Of a stretch of 22,956 nt of DNA, positions 5,407 through 13,152 are shown piece by piece. Each line of letters starts with the position of its first letter. Position 1 is the stretch's first letter. The stretch spans positions 1-22,956 of IMG/VR virus record IMGVR_UViG_3300042287_000377; one strand, written 5' to 3'. A program made the position numbers and the translations under genes. The notes under the pieces are model-generated. The model was given only the letters and a program-made list of their open reading frames with translations. It was not told the origin of the DNA and made no database searches. The stretch comes from a virus.

Positions 5407-6090
5407 TTAGACGCTCAGAGGCTTCAGGAACTCGACTACCGTGACGACGGATGTCATTGCCAAGTTACCACCGCTGTCTTGGTTGAAAGACGCAATAATA
5501 TAATCCGTTGTCCCATTCATAGAAGTTACAAAACTGCCTCCGGTTGGCGTTACCGAGCCACCACCAATTGCAGCCACACTCCGCGAGTAAGATCGCGCAG
5601 TGTTTTTAAAAATGTTTGTGTTTCGCGTGCCACTAGAGTTTGAAGCAAATACCGCATCAGACGAAATCCGATAGAGACCCGCAACTGTCGGAATAATGCG
5701 TTGAGTATTTGTGGCCGCCGAATGCCAACCCAACGGGTCAATGTTCTCAGTGTAAAGATTACCCGTCGCACCCGCATCCGCCTGAACACCGTTGGTGGTC
5801 GTAAACGAACCACAAGTACCCATAAACACGGCACTACCCGGAACCGGGTACCAGCCCGCAGCACTTGCGCCCGAGGGGTTCGTTGATACGTTGTAGAGTT
5901 CGTAGTACTGCCAGACAGTTCCTGAGTCATTCAAAAAAGACATCATGCCCTGAGAAGGCGCAGCAAGAGCCGTCGTGCGCGCCGCAGAAGAAGCAAACAC
6001 CATCGTGGACTGATCCACCGCGTAACCCTGCAAGTTTGCGGCGGTCAGCACCTCACCCGAAGCAAAAAGCTTGTAACCGAGTCCAGCCAT
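5407..6090 (-). CDS. Minor tail protein, C1q-like receptor-binding candidate, 227 aa
   Basis: The N-terminal ~65 residues (LFASGEVLTAANLQGYAVDQ, then ARTTALAAPSQGMMSFLNDS) are a module I know from minor tail proteins of actinophages, thought to anchor the protein to the tail tip. A Gly/Ser/Ala-rich middle leads to a C-terminal beta-rich domain (about 130-227; GLYRISSDAVFASNSSGTR, repeated Ser/Thr/Gly strands, ending VVTVVEFLKPLSV) resembling a C1q/TNF jelly roll. Such domains trimerise and bind surface sugars or proteins. It lies between the baseplate hub and the lysin. The receptor is unknown. Confidence 0.75.
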   Translation of the reverse strand: MAGLGYKLFASGEVLTAANLQGYAVDQSTMVFASSAARTTALAAPSQGMMSFLNDSGTVWQYYELYNVSTNPSGASAAGWYPVPGSAVFMGTCGSFTTTNGVQADAGATGNLYTENIDPLGWHSAATNTQRIIPTVAGLYRISSDAVFASNSSGTRNTNIFKNTARSYSRSVAAIGGGSVTPTGGSFVTSMNGTTDYIIASFNQDSGGNLAMTSVVTVVEFLKPLSV

Positions 6091-6092
6091 GT

Positions 6093-7340
6093 TTATACTC
6101 CCAAAATTCCCGTATCAAGTTTGCCCTGCACCAGGTCATCCAAAATCAACGAACCGTACCCGAGCGCGTAATCTAATGATACCGTAGCCGTGAACAGCCC
6201 CGGCGTAGCATCATACCTAACACCGCTAATCAGCAACGCAGGAATGTTTATCGGATCAGTCGTCCCCACAGTCCCAGGAGGCAACCAATACGCGGCAGTC
6301 AAATAGCCAATGTCAATCGTCCGAAAGTTAAGCCTTGGTTTTGTTCTATCTTGAATGATGGCATCACTCGGTACAAACAAATCAAAGTTTTCCAAATTGT
6401 AAGTAACCTGACGAGGGATAAACGCAGGTTCACCATACAGCCCCACAATGCCATCAGCCACAGACTGCATTTGAGTTGAAGATGCAATCAACACATCATA
6501 CGAAGCAGGTCGCTGACCGTACTGGGTAACCGACGCAGTATCAGAAGCCGTCGCCGTCGCCGGCACACTGTCATTTGTCAACGTCACCGTGTTAAACATT
6601 CGGTCAAACGAATAATCAAACGTGACATCACTTGTCGTGCTGTTTACATCGCCCACAGCATTCGTGACGCGGATCTCGCTGAACACTGACACAGCGTTGC
6701 GAGACTCAAAGGTCAACGTGCCCAAACGATCCATGTAAAACTGGCCGAACTCAGACTGGGCAACCTTCGTCAAATACTCCAACGCAGAAACATCCGTAAT
6801 CGTCTCCGCCGCCAACGTCGAGTAACCGTTATCCACTGCCTGACTGGAAACAGGCCAACCAATGTTCGCCAACACGCGCCGAACTCGAGCACCCGACAAC
6901 TCCGCCGGAGCACTAATAGACGTAATAATTTTGCTACCCAAATAACTGAAAGCGTCAATGACATTGACAGTCACCGTGGCATCACCGTCCAAGGTGTAAT
7001 CGTAAGTCCACGAATCAACAAAGCCCGAAAAGACCGTGGCCGTAGACGAACCCTGAGACAGAAACAACGAAAACGCGCGACCAGGATAAAGTTCCCCATA
7101 CAACGGGGACGACGTGTTCACCGGGTCAAGCAACCGATCACGGTTATCAAAAACAACCGTTGCAGAACCCGCGCTGAAATTGTCAAAAAACGAGTTACGG
7201 CCACGACCCCAAGAAGCTGACCGAACCTTCGCCGCGATAGACGTTTGCAAATAACCGAGAACACCAGTGTCTAGTTGGTCAGTGCCTAACGTAAAACCCG
7301 TTGTAGTTTCAAGGGCAGCCGTAACATTCAAATCGAGCAT
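6093..7340 (-). CDS. Minor tail / baseplate hub protein, 415 aa
   Basis: The gene directly after the tape measure. It has the actinophage minor-tail signature: RSASWGRGRNSFFDNFSAGS (about 40-59), VVFDNRDRLLDPVN (62-75), SPLYGELYPGRAFSL, then a beta-rich hub-like fold including SGFVDSWTYDY and a C-terminal DDLVQGKLDTGILGV. LDTGxLG occurs near both ends (24-30 and at the C-terminus). Proteins of this type form the tail tip under the tube and carry the receptor-binding proteins. The start overlaps the tape-measure stop by one base. Confidence 0.85.
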   Translation of the reverse strand: MLDLNVTAALETTTGFTLGTDQLDTGVLGYLQTSIAAKVRSASWGRGRNSFFDNFSAGSATVVFDNRDRLLDPVNTSSPLYGELYPGRAFSLFLSQGSSTATVFSGFVDSWTYDYTLDGDATVTVNVIDAFSYLGSKIITSISAPAELSGARVRRVLANIGWPVSSQAVDNGYSTLAAETITDVSALEYLTKVAQSEFGQFYMDRLGTLTFESRNAVSVFSEIRVTNAVGDVNSTTSDVTFDYSFDRMFNTVTLTNDSVPATATASDTASVTQYGQRPASYDVLIASSTQMQSVADGIVGLYGEPAFIPRQVTYNLENFDLFVPSDAIIQDRTKPRLNFRTIDIGYLTAAYWLPPGTVGTTDPINIPALLISGVRYDATPGLFTATVSLDYALGYGSLILDDLVQGKLDTGILGV

Positions 7341-8854
7341 TAGGCCCCCGCAAAAACAGGGCCGGAAGCCTTCTCATAGCGTTTGATGTAAGCCACAATC
7401 TGCTGACCGATAACCTGCGGATCACCAACACCCGCCTGGACGTTGATGTTGTACGTTGCTCCGCCGCCCATATTGCCCAAACGATCCAACGGAATAATAG
7501 CCTCCGGCCCCGCCTCACCCACCAGGCCAACCATCGGCCCCATCACAATTCCACCTTCAGCAAAAGGCATAGGGCCACGAGGACGCGTAGGGAGACGTTG
7601 CCCCGTAGGATTCCCCAAACCCTGTGTATCCATTGTGTTCATTGCATTACCAATAACCTCATTGCCGCCAAAGTCCACCTTGGCAATTTGGCCAATAGAC
7701 GCACCAAGAAGATCCAGCACACCAATAACCATGTTGATTCCGTCAATAATGCCGTTGACAAAACCCTCAGCGGCGTTCAAAATGCCGCCAAACAACACCT
7801 GAAAACCGCCAGCCCAAGAAGCCATCAGCTCATTCCAGTTAGACACCACCCAAGTTGTCAACGCAATCACACCAGCAATCGCCATAATGATCGCCCCAAC
7901 AGGGTTAGCTGACATCACCGCATTCAAAACAACCATCGCCGCCGTTACAGCACCCAACCCGACAACAATGCCGTTCCAAATTTCCGGGTTATCTGCAACC
8001 CAACCAGAGAACGCAAAGAACGCTTCAATCAGGTCAATAGCGAAATCGCCAACCTTCGCAAAAGCCTCCTCAAGTTGAGGGCCATGCTCTTCAATGAACT
8101 CCTGAATTTTCTCAACAAACAAATTGAACGCTGGCAAAAGATAAACGCCAATCTGCTCCTGCAAATTCTGAACATTCTGCTGCAACACAGCAAACGGATC
8201 AGCCGCCGCCTTAGCCGCACCCGCATAAGTAGTCCCCAACGTTTGAATCAGATAATCCTGCGCCTCAATCTCACCACTCGTCGCAAGAGTCTCCTCATAA
8301 ATTTGCTTCTGAGCATCCGACAAAACAATCCCGGCACGCGTCAACTTAGACATCGCCGTCTCTTCGTCGCCAGCAACCTTCACAAAAATCTGACCAATAG
8401 CGGTCACATCCTTGCCCGTACCAGCAGCAACATCCGCAACAACCTTAACCATGTTGGTCAGGCCATCAACACCCTTACCCGCCAACTCCGGCACAGCCAT
8501 CCAGCCACGCACAATCGAGTTTAGAATCTCGTCATCAATACCCGTCAGGTTAGACAAGCTTTGCGTGTACTTCATAATCTCATCGGTAGACTTTTTTACC
8601 TCCGCAGCAGTATCACCAAACACACCCGAGTTCTTCGCAATCTGTTGCAAAGACTTAGACACCGATTCACTCTCAGCGGCAGCCCTCAAAGACTGATAAC
8701 CAAACGCAGCCGCACCCGCAGCCACAGCCGCAAACGCAGCAACACCCGCAGCCGCGAAACCACCCGCGGCTTTGCCCAGCCGATCCAAACCAGATTGTGC
8801 CTGGCCAATGCCCTTAGCATCAAACTTAGAGAAAATATTAAGACTAATAGGCAT
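7340..8854 (-). CDS. Tape measure protein, 504 aa
   Basis: Sets tail length and is thought to help deliver DNA through the cell envelope. N-terminal helical part with an Ala/Gly-rich hydrophobic stretch (about 30-55), a long helical body with 'tail measure' signatures (VRGWMAVPELAGKGVDGL, KVVADVAAGTGKDVTAIGQI), two strongly hydrophobic segments (about 290-345) and the typical C-terminal FAEGGIV...GLVGEAGPEAIIPLDRL. At roughly 1.5 angstrom per residue, 504 residues suggest a tail of about 75 nm, rather short. The start overlaps the preceding stop as TAATG. Confidence 0.95.
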   Translation of the reverse strand: MPISLNIFSKFDAKGIGQAQSGLDRLGKAAGGFAAAGVAAFAAVAAGAAAFGYQSLRAAAESESVSKSLQQIAKNSGVFGDTAAEVKKSTDEIMKYTQSLSNLTGIDDEILNSIVRGWMAVPELAGKGVDGLTNMVKVVADVAAGTGKDVTAIGQIFVKVAGDEETAMSKLTRAGIVLSDAQKQIYEETLATSGEIEAQDYLIQTLGTTYAGAAKAAADPFAVLQQNVQNLQEQIGVYLLPAFNLFVEKIQEFIEEHGPQLEEAFAKVGDFAIDLIEAFFAFSGWVADNPEIWNGIVVGLGAVTAAMVVLNAVMSANPVGAIIMAIAGVIALTTWVVSNWNELMASWAGGFQVLFGGILNAAEGFVNGIIDGINMVIGVLDLLGASIGQIAKVDFGGNEVIGNAMNTMDTQGLGNPTGQRLPTRPRGPMPFAEGGIVMGPMVGLVGEAGPEAIIPLDRLGNMGGGATYNINVQAGVGDPQVIGQQIVAYIKRYEKASGPVFAGA

Positions 8855-9384
8855 TAGCGGTCCATCTCATTAGTAACCATACGCTCGAACTTGTTAACAA
8901 CCATTTGAGCCGCCCGATTCAACAAAGGCCGTTGCGCCCAAAAATACTTCCACGCTATACGGTTACCACCCTTACCCTTCAACGGGCCAAACTTTTGCAC
9001 CATCATGGCAATAAAATGCGTACCTTGAGGCGTGTTGCCCGAAGAGCCTTTACTTCCAGCAGACTCCGCAGCAATGTAACCAGGCGCACCCTTCGGTGAA
9101 TCGACCTTGATGGCCAACAGCGGGGTCACATCACGCTGACGAGACCGAGCCATCGAAATAGACACTCGAGCCTTAGCGCCCTGCCAAATTAGCGAACGAG
9201 GCGTATACCCGCCCATGCCGGACAGCGGCGGAGTCACCTGAATACGCGACTGAATAGTACTCGCCATATCCTTAGCCGTCCCGCGCAACTCCTTGCGGAA
9301 CTGAGTCACAAGTTGGGGATCAATCTCTTTGAGTTTGGCAAGCATCTCACGCACACCCTCAGCGCGAACATCATACTTAATCAT
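8854..9384 (-). CDS. HK97 gp10-like tail completion / minor virion protein, 176 aa
   Basis: The N-terminus (MIKYDVRAEGVREMLAKLKE, then IDPQLVTQFRKELRGTAKDMA) and a basic central part resemble HK97 gp10-type neck/tail completion proteins. It lacks a clear diagnostic motif, so the assignment is tentative. ATG 9384 is chosen over the TTG one codon upstream because GGGAG lies nine bases before it. The location, between tail chaperone and tape measure, is unusual for a neck protein, which normally lies between adaptor and tail tube. Confidence 0.6.
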   Translation of the reverse strand: MIKYDVRAEGVREMLAKLKEIDPQLVTQFRKELRGTAKDMASTIQSRIQVTPPLSGMGGYTPRSLIWQGAKARVSISMARSRQRDVTPLLAIKVDSPKGAPGYIAAESAGSKGSSGNTPQGTHFIAMMVQKFGPLKGKGGNRIAWKYFWAQRPLLNRAAQMVVNKFERMVTNEMDR

Positions 9385-9412
9385 CAAAGACTCCCTAACC
9401 CAAGTTTACCGC

Positions 9413-9813
9413 CTACCGCTTAGGGTTATGCTTAGCAATCAAATAGCGTTCCATCGTCCACAACATTCGCGGCGACAACTGCACAAGCTCCCGAGGACTA
9501 ATGCCCGTCTCGCACGCAATCACCGCAAGATTCCAATGAACCGACGATGCGCCGAGACCCGCTATTTTTTTACTGTCGGAACCTCAACGCCAGCAATCGT
9601 TTCAGCGTAAGCCTCAAACTCGAGTGCCGTGGCCTTCGTCCGCGTCTCAGCCTTCCACGCAATGAACACCAGCCAAGACAGGCGCACACCCTTCTGGAAG
9701 TCGGCAACACTCTTGTCAAACTTGTCCTCAAACGCCATGAGGTCAGAGACAATAGCCGTCACTTCACGGCTCGTTCCATCAACGAAAGTGATGAGTAGGT
9801 TTATAGGATTCAT
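9413..9813 (-). CDS. Tail assembly chaperone G-T fusion by -1 ribosomal frameshift
   Basis: A longer product made by the first chaperone frame slipping back one base at 9571-9565. After Lys-Lys the ribosome would read IAGLGASSVHWNLAVIACET and on to a stop at 9415-9413, adding 50 residues that end MERYLIAKHNPKR. The -1 frame is open across the whole gap before the next gene, which would otherwise be unexplained. The position just upstream of the tape measure (one gene between) is where siphoviruses encode such G/GT pairs. GT is thought to bind the tape measure and recruit tube subunits and is absent from the finished virion. Confidence 0.82.
9562..9813 (-). CDS. Tail assembly chaperone G, 83 aa
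   Basis: In-frame product ending at a TAG directly after the slippery A-run. The protein begins MNPINLLITFVDGTSREVTA, is beta-rich at the N-terminus and helical afterwards (FEDKFDKSVADFQKGVRLSW, then LEFEAYAETIAGVEV), like other siphoviral tail chaperones. ATG 9813 follows the tail-tube stop by two bases; the frame extends upstream to 9864, but that part overlaps the tail-tube gene and looks non-coding. Confidence 0.8.
   Translation of the reverse strand: MNPINLLITFVDGTSREVTAIVSDLMAFEDKFDKSVADFQKGVRLSWLVFIAWKAETRTKATALEFEAYAETIAGVEVPTVKK
9565..9571 (-). promoter_or_regulatory. -1 frameshift slippery site
   Basis: On the minus strand GT AAAAAAA TAG: a run of seven A read as A-AAA-AAA in the zero frame, followed at once by the UAG stop of the short chaperone. 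Both lysine codons can re-pair after a -1 slip. A homopolymeric heptamer followed by a stop is a plausible shift site; no strong downstream stem was found by eye. Confidence 0.78.
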
Positions 9814-9815
9814 GG

Positions 9816-10244
9816 TTACGCAGTCGCCCTGGTAATGCCAGCAGTGCCGGAACCAAGAGGCCACGTCAAGTCGCGAGTGGCCAGATCTCCAACGCTTCCG
9901 CTAATCGGGTTTACCTGCGACACCAGGAAAACACCGGTGTAAGAAGGATTTGTGGCCGAGACACTTCCCGACGTGGGGCGAACAACAACCGTAGCGTTAC
10001 TGCCGTAAAGGTTGTAAATCGTCGAGTCAACCGCTTCAGAACCAGACGACCCAAAATCGTTGTGGAAAGAAAGCGTGATGCTGGCATCCTTTAGACCACC
10101 GACACGAGTGCGGAAACCTGAACCGCCGAAGGCCGTGGTCTCCACCTCATCGGCTGACAAATCCAGAGCCACGCTGGCGAGGTGATCGCTGAAGTCCACA
10201 CCATTTATGGACGTGGTAACGCTGGTCAATACGAACTTACCCAT
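9816..10244 (-). CDS. Major tail (tube) protein, 142 aa
   Basis: Forms the stacked rings of the tail tube. Beta-rich: ING VDFSDHLASVALDLS, then TTAFGGSGFRTRVGGLKD, DASITLSFHNDFG, and the C-terminal NPSYTGVFLVSQVNP with DLATRDLTWPLGSG. This matches short actinophage tail-tube proteins of the gpV/Hcp-like fold. Size is at the small end for tube proteins. It lies between the tail terminator and the chaperones, the standard place. GGAG is nine bases before the ATG. Confidence 0.87.
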   Translation of the reverse strand: MGKFVLTSVTTSINGVDFSDHLASVALDLSADEVETTAFGGSGFRTRVGGLKDASITLSFHNDFGSSGSEAVDSTIYNLYGSNATVVVRPTSGSVSATNPSYTGVFLVSQVNPISGSVGDLATRDLTWPLGSGTAGITRATA

Positions 10245-10258
10245 TTTTTATTTCTCCA

Positions 10259-10660
10259 TTATTCTGCGTAGACCTGAACTGCGAAATCTGCGGCGAGATA
10301 TGTTTGCTCACCTAAGTTTAGCGCACCAAGCGTGCTCATTTCAGAAAGGCGCACATCAAAAGCCGCCCCACCAAGTTGCCGGTCTGACTGCACCGCCGTC
10401 TTTATCGAACGCTCACCATTGCCAGCATACGCGTCCAGTTTGCGCTGTGCGTCCCGTTCAGCCACCCGGCCAACAATTAGTGTCACCGTAAAGTTATAGA
10501 GCGTCATGCCCCGGTTAAAGTCCAAATCGTAGGAGACGTTATTGAGTGCGATTACCGCGATAGGTGGTGATGGGTTATCCGGAATCTCCGCAGCAACACG
10601 CAACCCCGAAATCGTGGCAATGTTCGCAGCCAACCCGGCACGAATCTCAGCAATAGCCAC
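10259..10660 (-). CDS. Tail terminator / neck protein, 133 aa
   Basis: Located between the adaptor and the tail tube, where the protein that caps tube growth is normally encoded. Alpha/beta with ERSIKTAVQSDRQLGGAAFD (83-102) and a C-terminal strand LAADFAVQVYAE, typical of this actinophage protein. The start is GTG 10660, overlapping the adaptor stop as TAGTG. The stopper protein expected in this interval is missing, so it could be the stopper instead; the position directly before the tube favours terminator. Confidence 0.72.
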   Translation of the reverse strand: MAIAEIRAGLAANIATISGLRVAAEIPDNPSPPIAVIALNNVSYDLDFNRGMTLYNFTVTLIVGRVAERDAQRKLDAYAGNGERSIKTAVQSDRQLGGAAFDVRLSEMSTLGALNLGEQTYLAADFAVQVYAE

Positions 10661-11265
10661 TAGCCGGCACTCACCTTACGGAACGGGGCCACTAGAGCCT
10701 CCACATCCGGGTCAAACCGTCCCACACGCATCGAACCCAAGTCGTTGCTGATCATGCCAAGAGGCGCATCAAGCCGCTTGAACAAACGCATGGCAAGAAT
10801 CACCGTCGCCTGACGAATAGCCGCCGGAACAGCAGACCAACCAAACACACCCACCACCTGAATGAGAGCCTCAAGTTCGTAAAACGTACCAACCGAGAAC
10901 GACGGCATAAGATAATTGCCCGTCGCACGAATTCGAGTGAACGGCGTAACAAGACCACCGGCGACACCGTTCAACGGCTCGAGCTGGTAATCGCTCGTCG
11001 CCCAGGTGATGTCATAAGTCACACCGTCGCTGGAACTCTTTAGAGTCGTCACAGAGATAATGTCGTCGGTGGTCACTGTGTAAATGTTTGTCGGCGCGTA
11101 AACGCGTGTGCCCGTTGTGCTGTAAAAGAGTCGCTCACAGTAGCCGTCAATTTCGCGGCTGGCCGACTCGATGGCCAACTCGAGCAACGAGTCGTCAATG
11201 GAATCCTGCACGCGCAACGCCGCCTTCAAATCGGCAAGCGTGCAATATCCATTAGTGATGGCCAT
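10660..11265 (-). CDS. Head-tail adaptor (connector) protein, 201 aa
   Basis: N-terminal CTLADLKAALRVQDSIDDSL, then LLELAIESASREIDGYCERL: the helical core of gp6/gp15-like adaptors that bind under the portal ring. A beta-rich insertion follows (45-120), then a helical C-terminus (PAAIRQATVILAMRLFKRLD). The family uses this helical bundle to continue the DNA channel. It starts the tail-side gene block after the inserted glycosylation genes. Confidence 0.85.
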   Translation of the reverse strand: MAITNGYCTLADLKAALRVQDSIDDSLLELAIESASREIDGYCERLFYSTTGTRVYAPTNIYTVTTDDIISVTTLKSSSDGVTYDITWATSDYQLEPLNGVAGGLVTPFTRIRATGNYLMPSFSVGTFYELEALIQVVGVFGWSAVPAAIRQATVILAMRLFKRLDAPLGMISNDLGSMRVGRFDPDVEALVAPFRKVSAG

Positions 11266-11274
11266 GCTTCTAGT

Positions 11275-11793
11275 TTACCGCGTCACACCATAAAAATAGA
11301 GGTCACACGACTCAGCGTTGAACTCAAAACCAAAATCAGCAAACATGGTCGGCAAATCAAAGCAGTCCCGGAAATCCTGCTCAGTCAAGTTCATGTAGTA
11401 ATCATGCGTCGCCGGCGAATCGCCAGGATGTGCGCTGTGAGTCCCATGCTCAGCGCGACCCGTCGAAGCGCAAGTGAAAAACACATACTTGCCAGACATT
11501 CGCGCCATGTTCGCAAACGTCGCCACCCACTCCGAATTGTGCTCGAAGCACTCCGCCGACACCACAACATCAAACCAGTTATCAACATAATCGAGTGACT
11601 GCCCGGCACACACGCGATCCACGCCCGGCCCCTCCACCAGGTCAACGCCGATATATTCTTTCGCGTCAAAGAAATCGCGCACCGTCCCGTTAATATTCAG
11701 ACTGCCAACCTCGAGCACGCTCACACCAGTAAACGCATCCGGGAAACTCTCCCGCATATTCTCAAAAAACACTCTTTGCTCATCATGTGCCAT
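11275..11793 (-). CDS. SAM-dependent methyltransferase, 172 aa
   Basis: Class I methyltransferase fold. Motif I is VLEVGSLNINGTVRDFF (26-42), followed by an acidic strand YIGVDLVEGPGVDRV (47-61; Asp51 expected to contact the cofactor ribose) and WFDVVVSAECFEHN (73-86), equivalent to motif IV. The last part contains CASTGRAEHGTHSAHPGD, a His-rich loop near the substrate side. The start is taken at ATG 11793, overlapping the previous stop as TGATG. Grouping with three glycosyltransferases suggests that it methylates a sugar, but a protein or small-molecule substrate cannot be excluded. Confidence 0.85.
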   Translation of the reverse strand: MAHDEQRVFFENMRESFPDAFTGVSVLEVGSLNINGTVRDFFDAKEYIGVDLVEGPGVDRVCAGQSLDYVDNWFDVVVSAECFEHNSEWVATFANMARMSGKYVFFTCASTGRAEHGTHSAHPGDSPATHDYYMNLTEQDFRDCFDLPTMFADFGFEFNAESCDLYFYGVTR

Positions 11794-12452
11794 CACTTGC
11801 CCCAATCGTTAGCGCGTCGAATCTTCAAAGACCATTGCCCCGCAGTCACATCCCCACGGTCAACCTTCCTCACAAAATAAACCTCATTAGCGTTATAAGT
11901 TCGCGCGTTCTGTGCAACCCACTCAGTAGCGTGAACCGTCCCCTGTTTGACATGAGTGTGTGGCGCAGTGACTTGCCTAATGGCAACACCTGCAACTTCA
12001 CACCGTCGCTGGTAGTCGTCGTCCTCAAAATTGGCGGGGTAAAGGTTCTCGTCGAACAAACCGACCTTTTCGACGACGTTCTCACCAACACCAAAAAACT
12101 GATAGTGCGGCCACTCATCGCTTAGCGTCAACCCGTCCGGCGAACACTCCGCAGCAAAGCCCTCCAACGCACCAGGCTGAAACACCACATCATCACTCAC
12201 AACCATCCACCACGGTGCAAACGGGCTGAGCTTCACACCCAAATTCCATGATCCGGCACACCCAAGATTTGCTGGCATATTCAACACCCGATAATCCGCT
12301 ACACAATCCGGAATCGAATTAGTGCCCTTAAAGTTCGCGCTCGGGTGATTGTTCACAATGATGAGCAACCCAACCGGGTAGTCAATGCTTTTTAGCATTT
12401 GAGTGAGCAGGTCATGCCTGGTCAACGTGGGCACGATCATGCTAGGAATCAT
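11793..12452 (-). CDS. GT2-type glycosyltransferase (GT-A fold), 219 aa
   Basis: Starts with MIPSMIVPTLTRHDLLTQML, the first Rossmann strand and helix of GT-A enzymes. NLGCAGSWNLGVK (around 65-77) is the usual nucleotide-sugar region, WWMVVSDDVVF holds the acidic metal-binding pair, and FDENLYPANFEDDDYQRRC supplies the conserved ED catalytic region. Transfers a sugar from a nucleotide donor. The frame continues upstream to 12482, but ATG 12452 has AGGGG upstream and an 11-nt overlap with the previous gene. The acceptor is unknown; virion proteins are the likely target given the location. Confidence 0.87.
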   Translation of the reverse strand: MIPSMIVPTLTRHDLLTQMLKSIDYPVGLLIIVNNHPSANFKGTNSIPDCVADYRVLNMPANLGCAGSWNLGVKLSPFAPWWMVVSDDVVFQPGALEGFAAECSPDGLTLSDEWPHYQFFGVGENVVEKVGLFDENLYPANFEDDDYQRRCEVAGVAIRQVTAPHTHVKQGTVHATEWVAQNARTYNANEVYFVRKVDRGDVTAGQWSLKIRRANDWGK

Positions 12453-13152
12453 TACGACCCCTAAACCAAAACGCAGGGCCATCCAACACCGCAGCCGGTA
12501 AGTCGGGCAAGTCAGCCAACTGAGTCATCGGGTTGCCGTTCTCCACAGCCAAACCCTCCAGCCAACACTTCTCCACCCAGTCGTCCATGTTCTCACGCAC
12601 CAATTCCTGATGTGAGAAGTTGCGCCATTTTGTTTGCAAATCCTCGAGACTCAGAAACGATGAGAAGTGCCAACCGCCACGAATTTCCGGCAGACCTTGC
12701 CGTGTCTGAATCAGCTCCACAACATCCTTGCCCTTGAAGTGTTGCAGCGCGCCCGAAATTGAAGCCCACTCCACTTGCTGAAACCACCGGGCAGACATCT
12801 GATATTTGGTTATGTTCCAAACCGACAACTCGGGCCGTATCAGCTCAGTGACCAGGAACTCGTCAACATCGCACACGGCCACGAGAGCATCATCCGGCAA
12901 CCCGAGACTCAGCAGGTACGCGAACGCCTCACGTCGAAACGCATACTCATTCGCCCACGGGTTCGGATCAGTGCCGCCCTCCACGACGTAATGCAACACG
13001 TCCTCAAGGCCACTCAAATCAGACACCGGTTTGTCCAACCCAGTGAACGAACGTGTGGACTCATACACAATCGTCAAATCGGCCTCCATGTGTTGCATAC
13101 GCGCTTGCAACATTTCAGCCTCACCCGAATACGAAACAAAATCAACTAGCAA
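12442..13152 (-). CDS. GT17-like glycosyltransferase, 236 aa
   Basis: The N-terminus (LVDFVSYSGEAEMLQARMQH, then ADLTIVYESTRSFTG) and VAVCDVDEF with the D95-x-D97-E98 metal site match the family of beta-1,4-N-acetylglucosaminyltransferase-like GT17 proteins. RGGWHFSSFLSLEDLQTKWR (158-177) is another signature of this family. The start appears to be TTG 13152, with GAGGGAG a few bases upstream and an 11-nt overlap with the previous gene. GT17 members are uncommon in phages. The sugar added cannot be predicted reliably from sequence. Confidence 0.8.
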   Translation of the reverse strand: MLVDFVSYSGEAEMLQARMQHMEADLTIVYESTRSFTGLDKPVSDLSGLEDVLHYVVEGGTDPNPWANEYAFRREAFAYLLSLGLPDDALVAVCDVDEFLVTELIRPELSVWNITKYQMSARWFQQVEWASISGALQHFKGKDVVELIQTRQGLPEIRGGWHFSSFLSLEDLQTKWRNFSHQELVRENMDDWVEKCWLEGLAVENGNPMTQLADLPDLPAAVLDGPAFWFRGRNDS

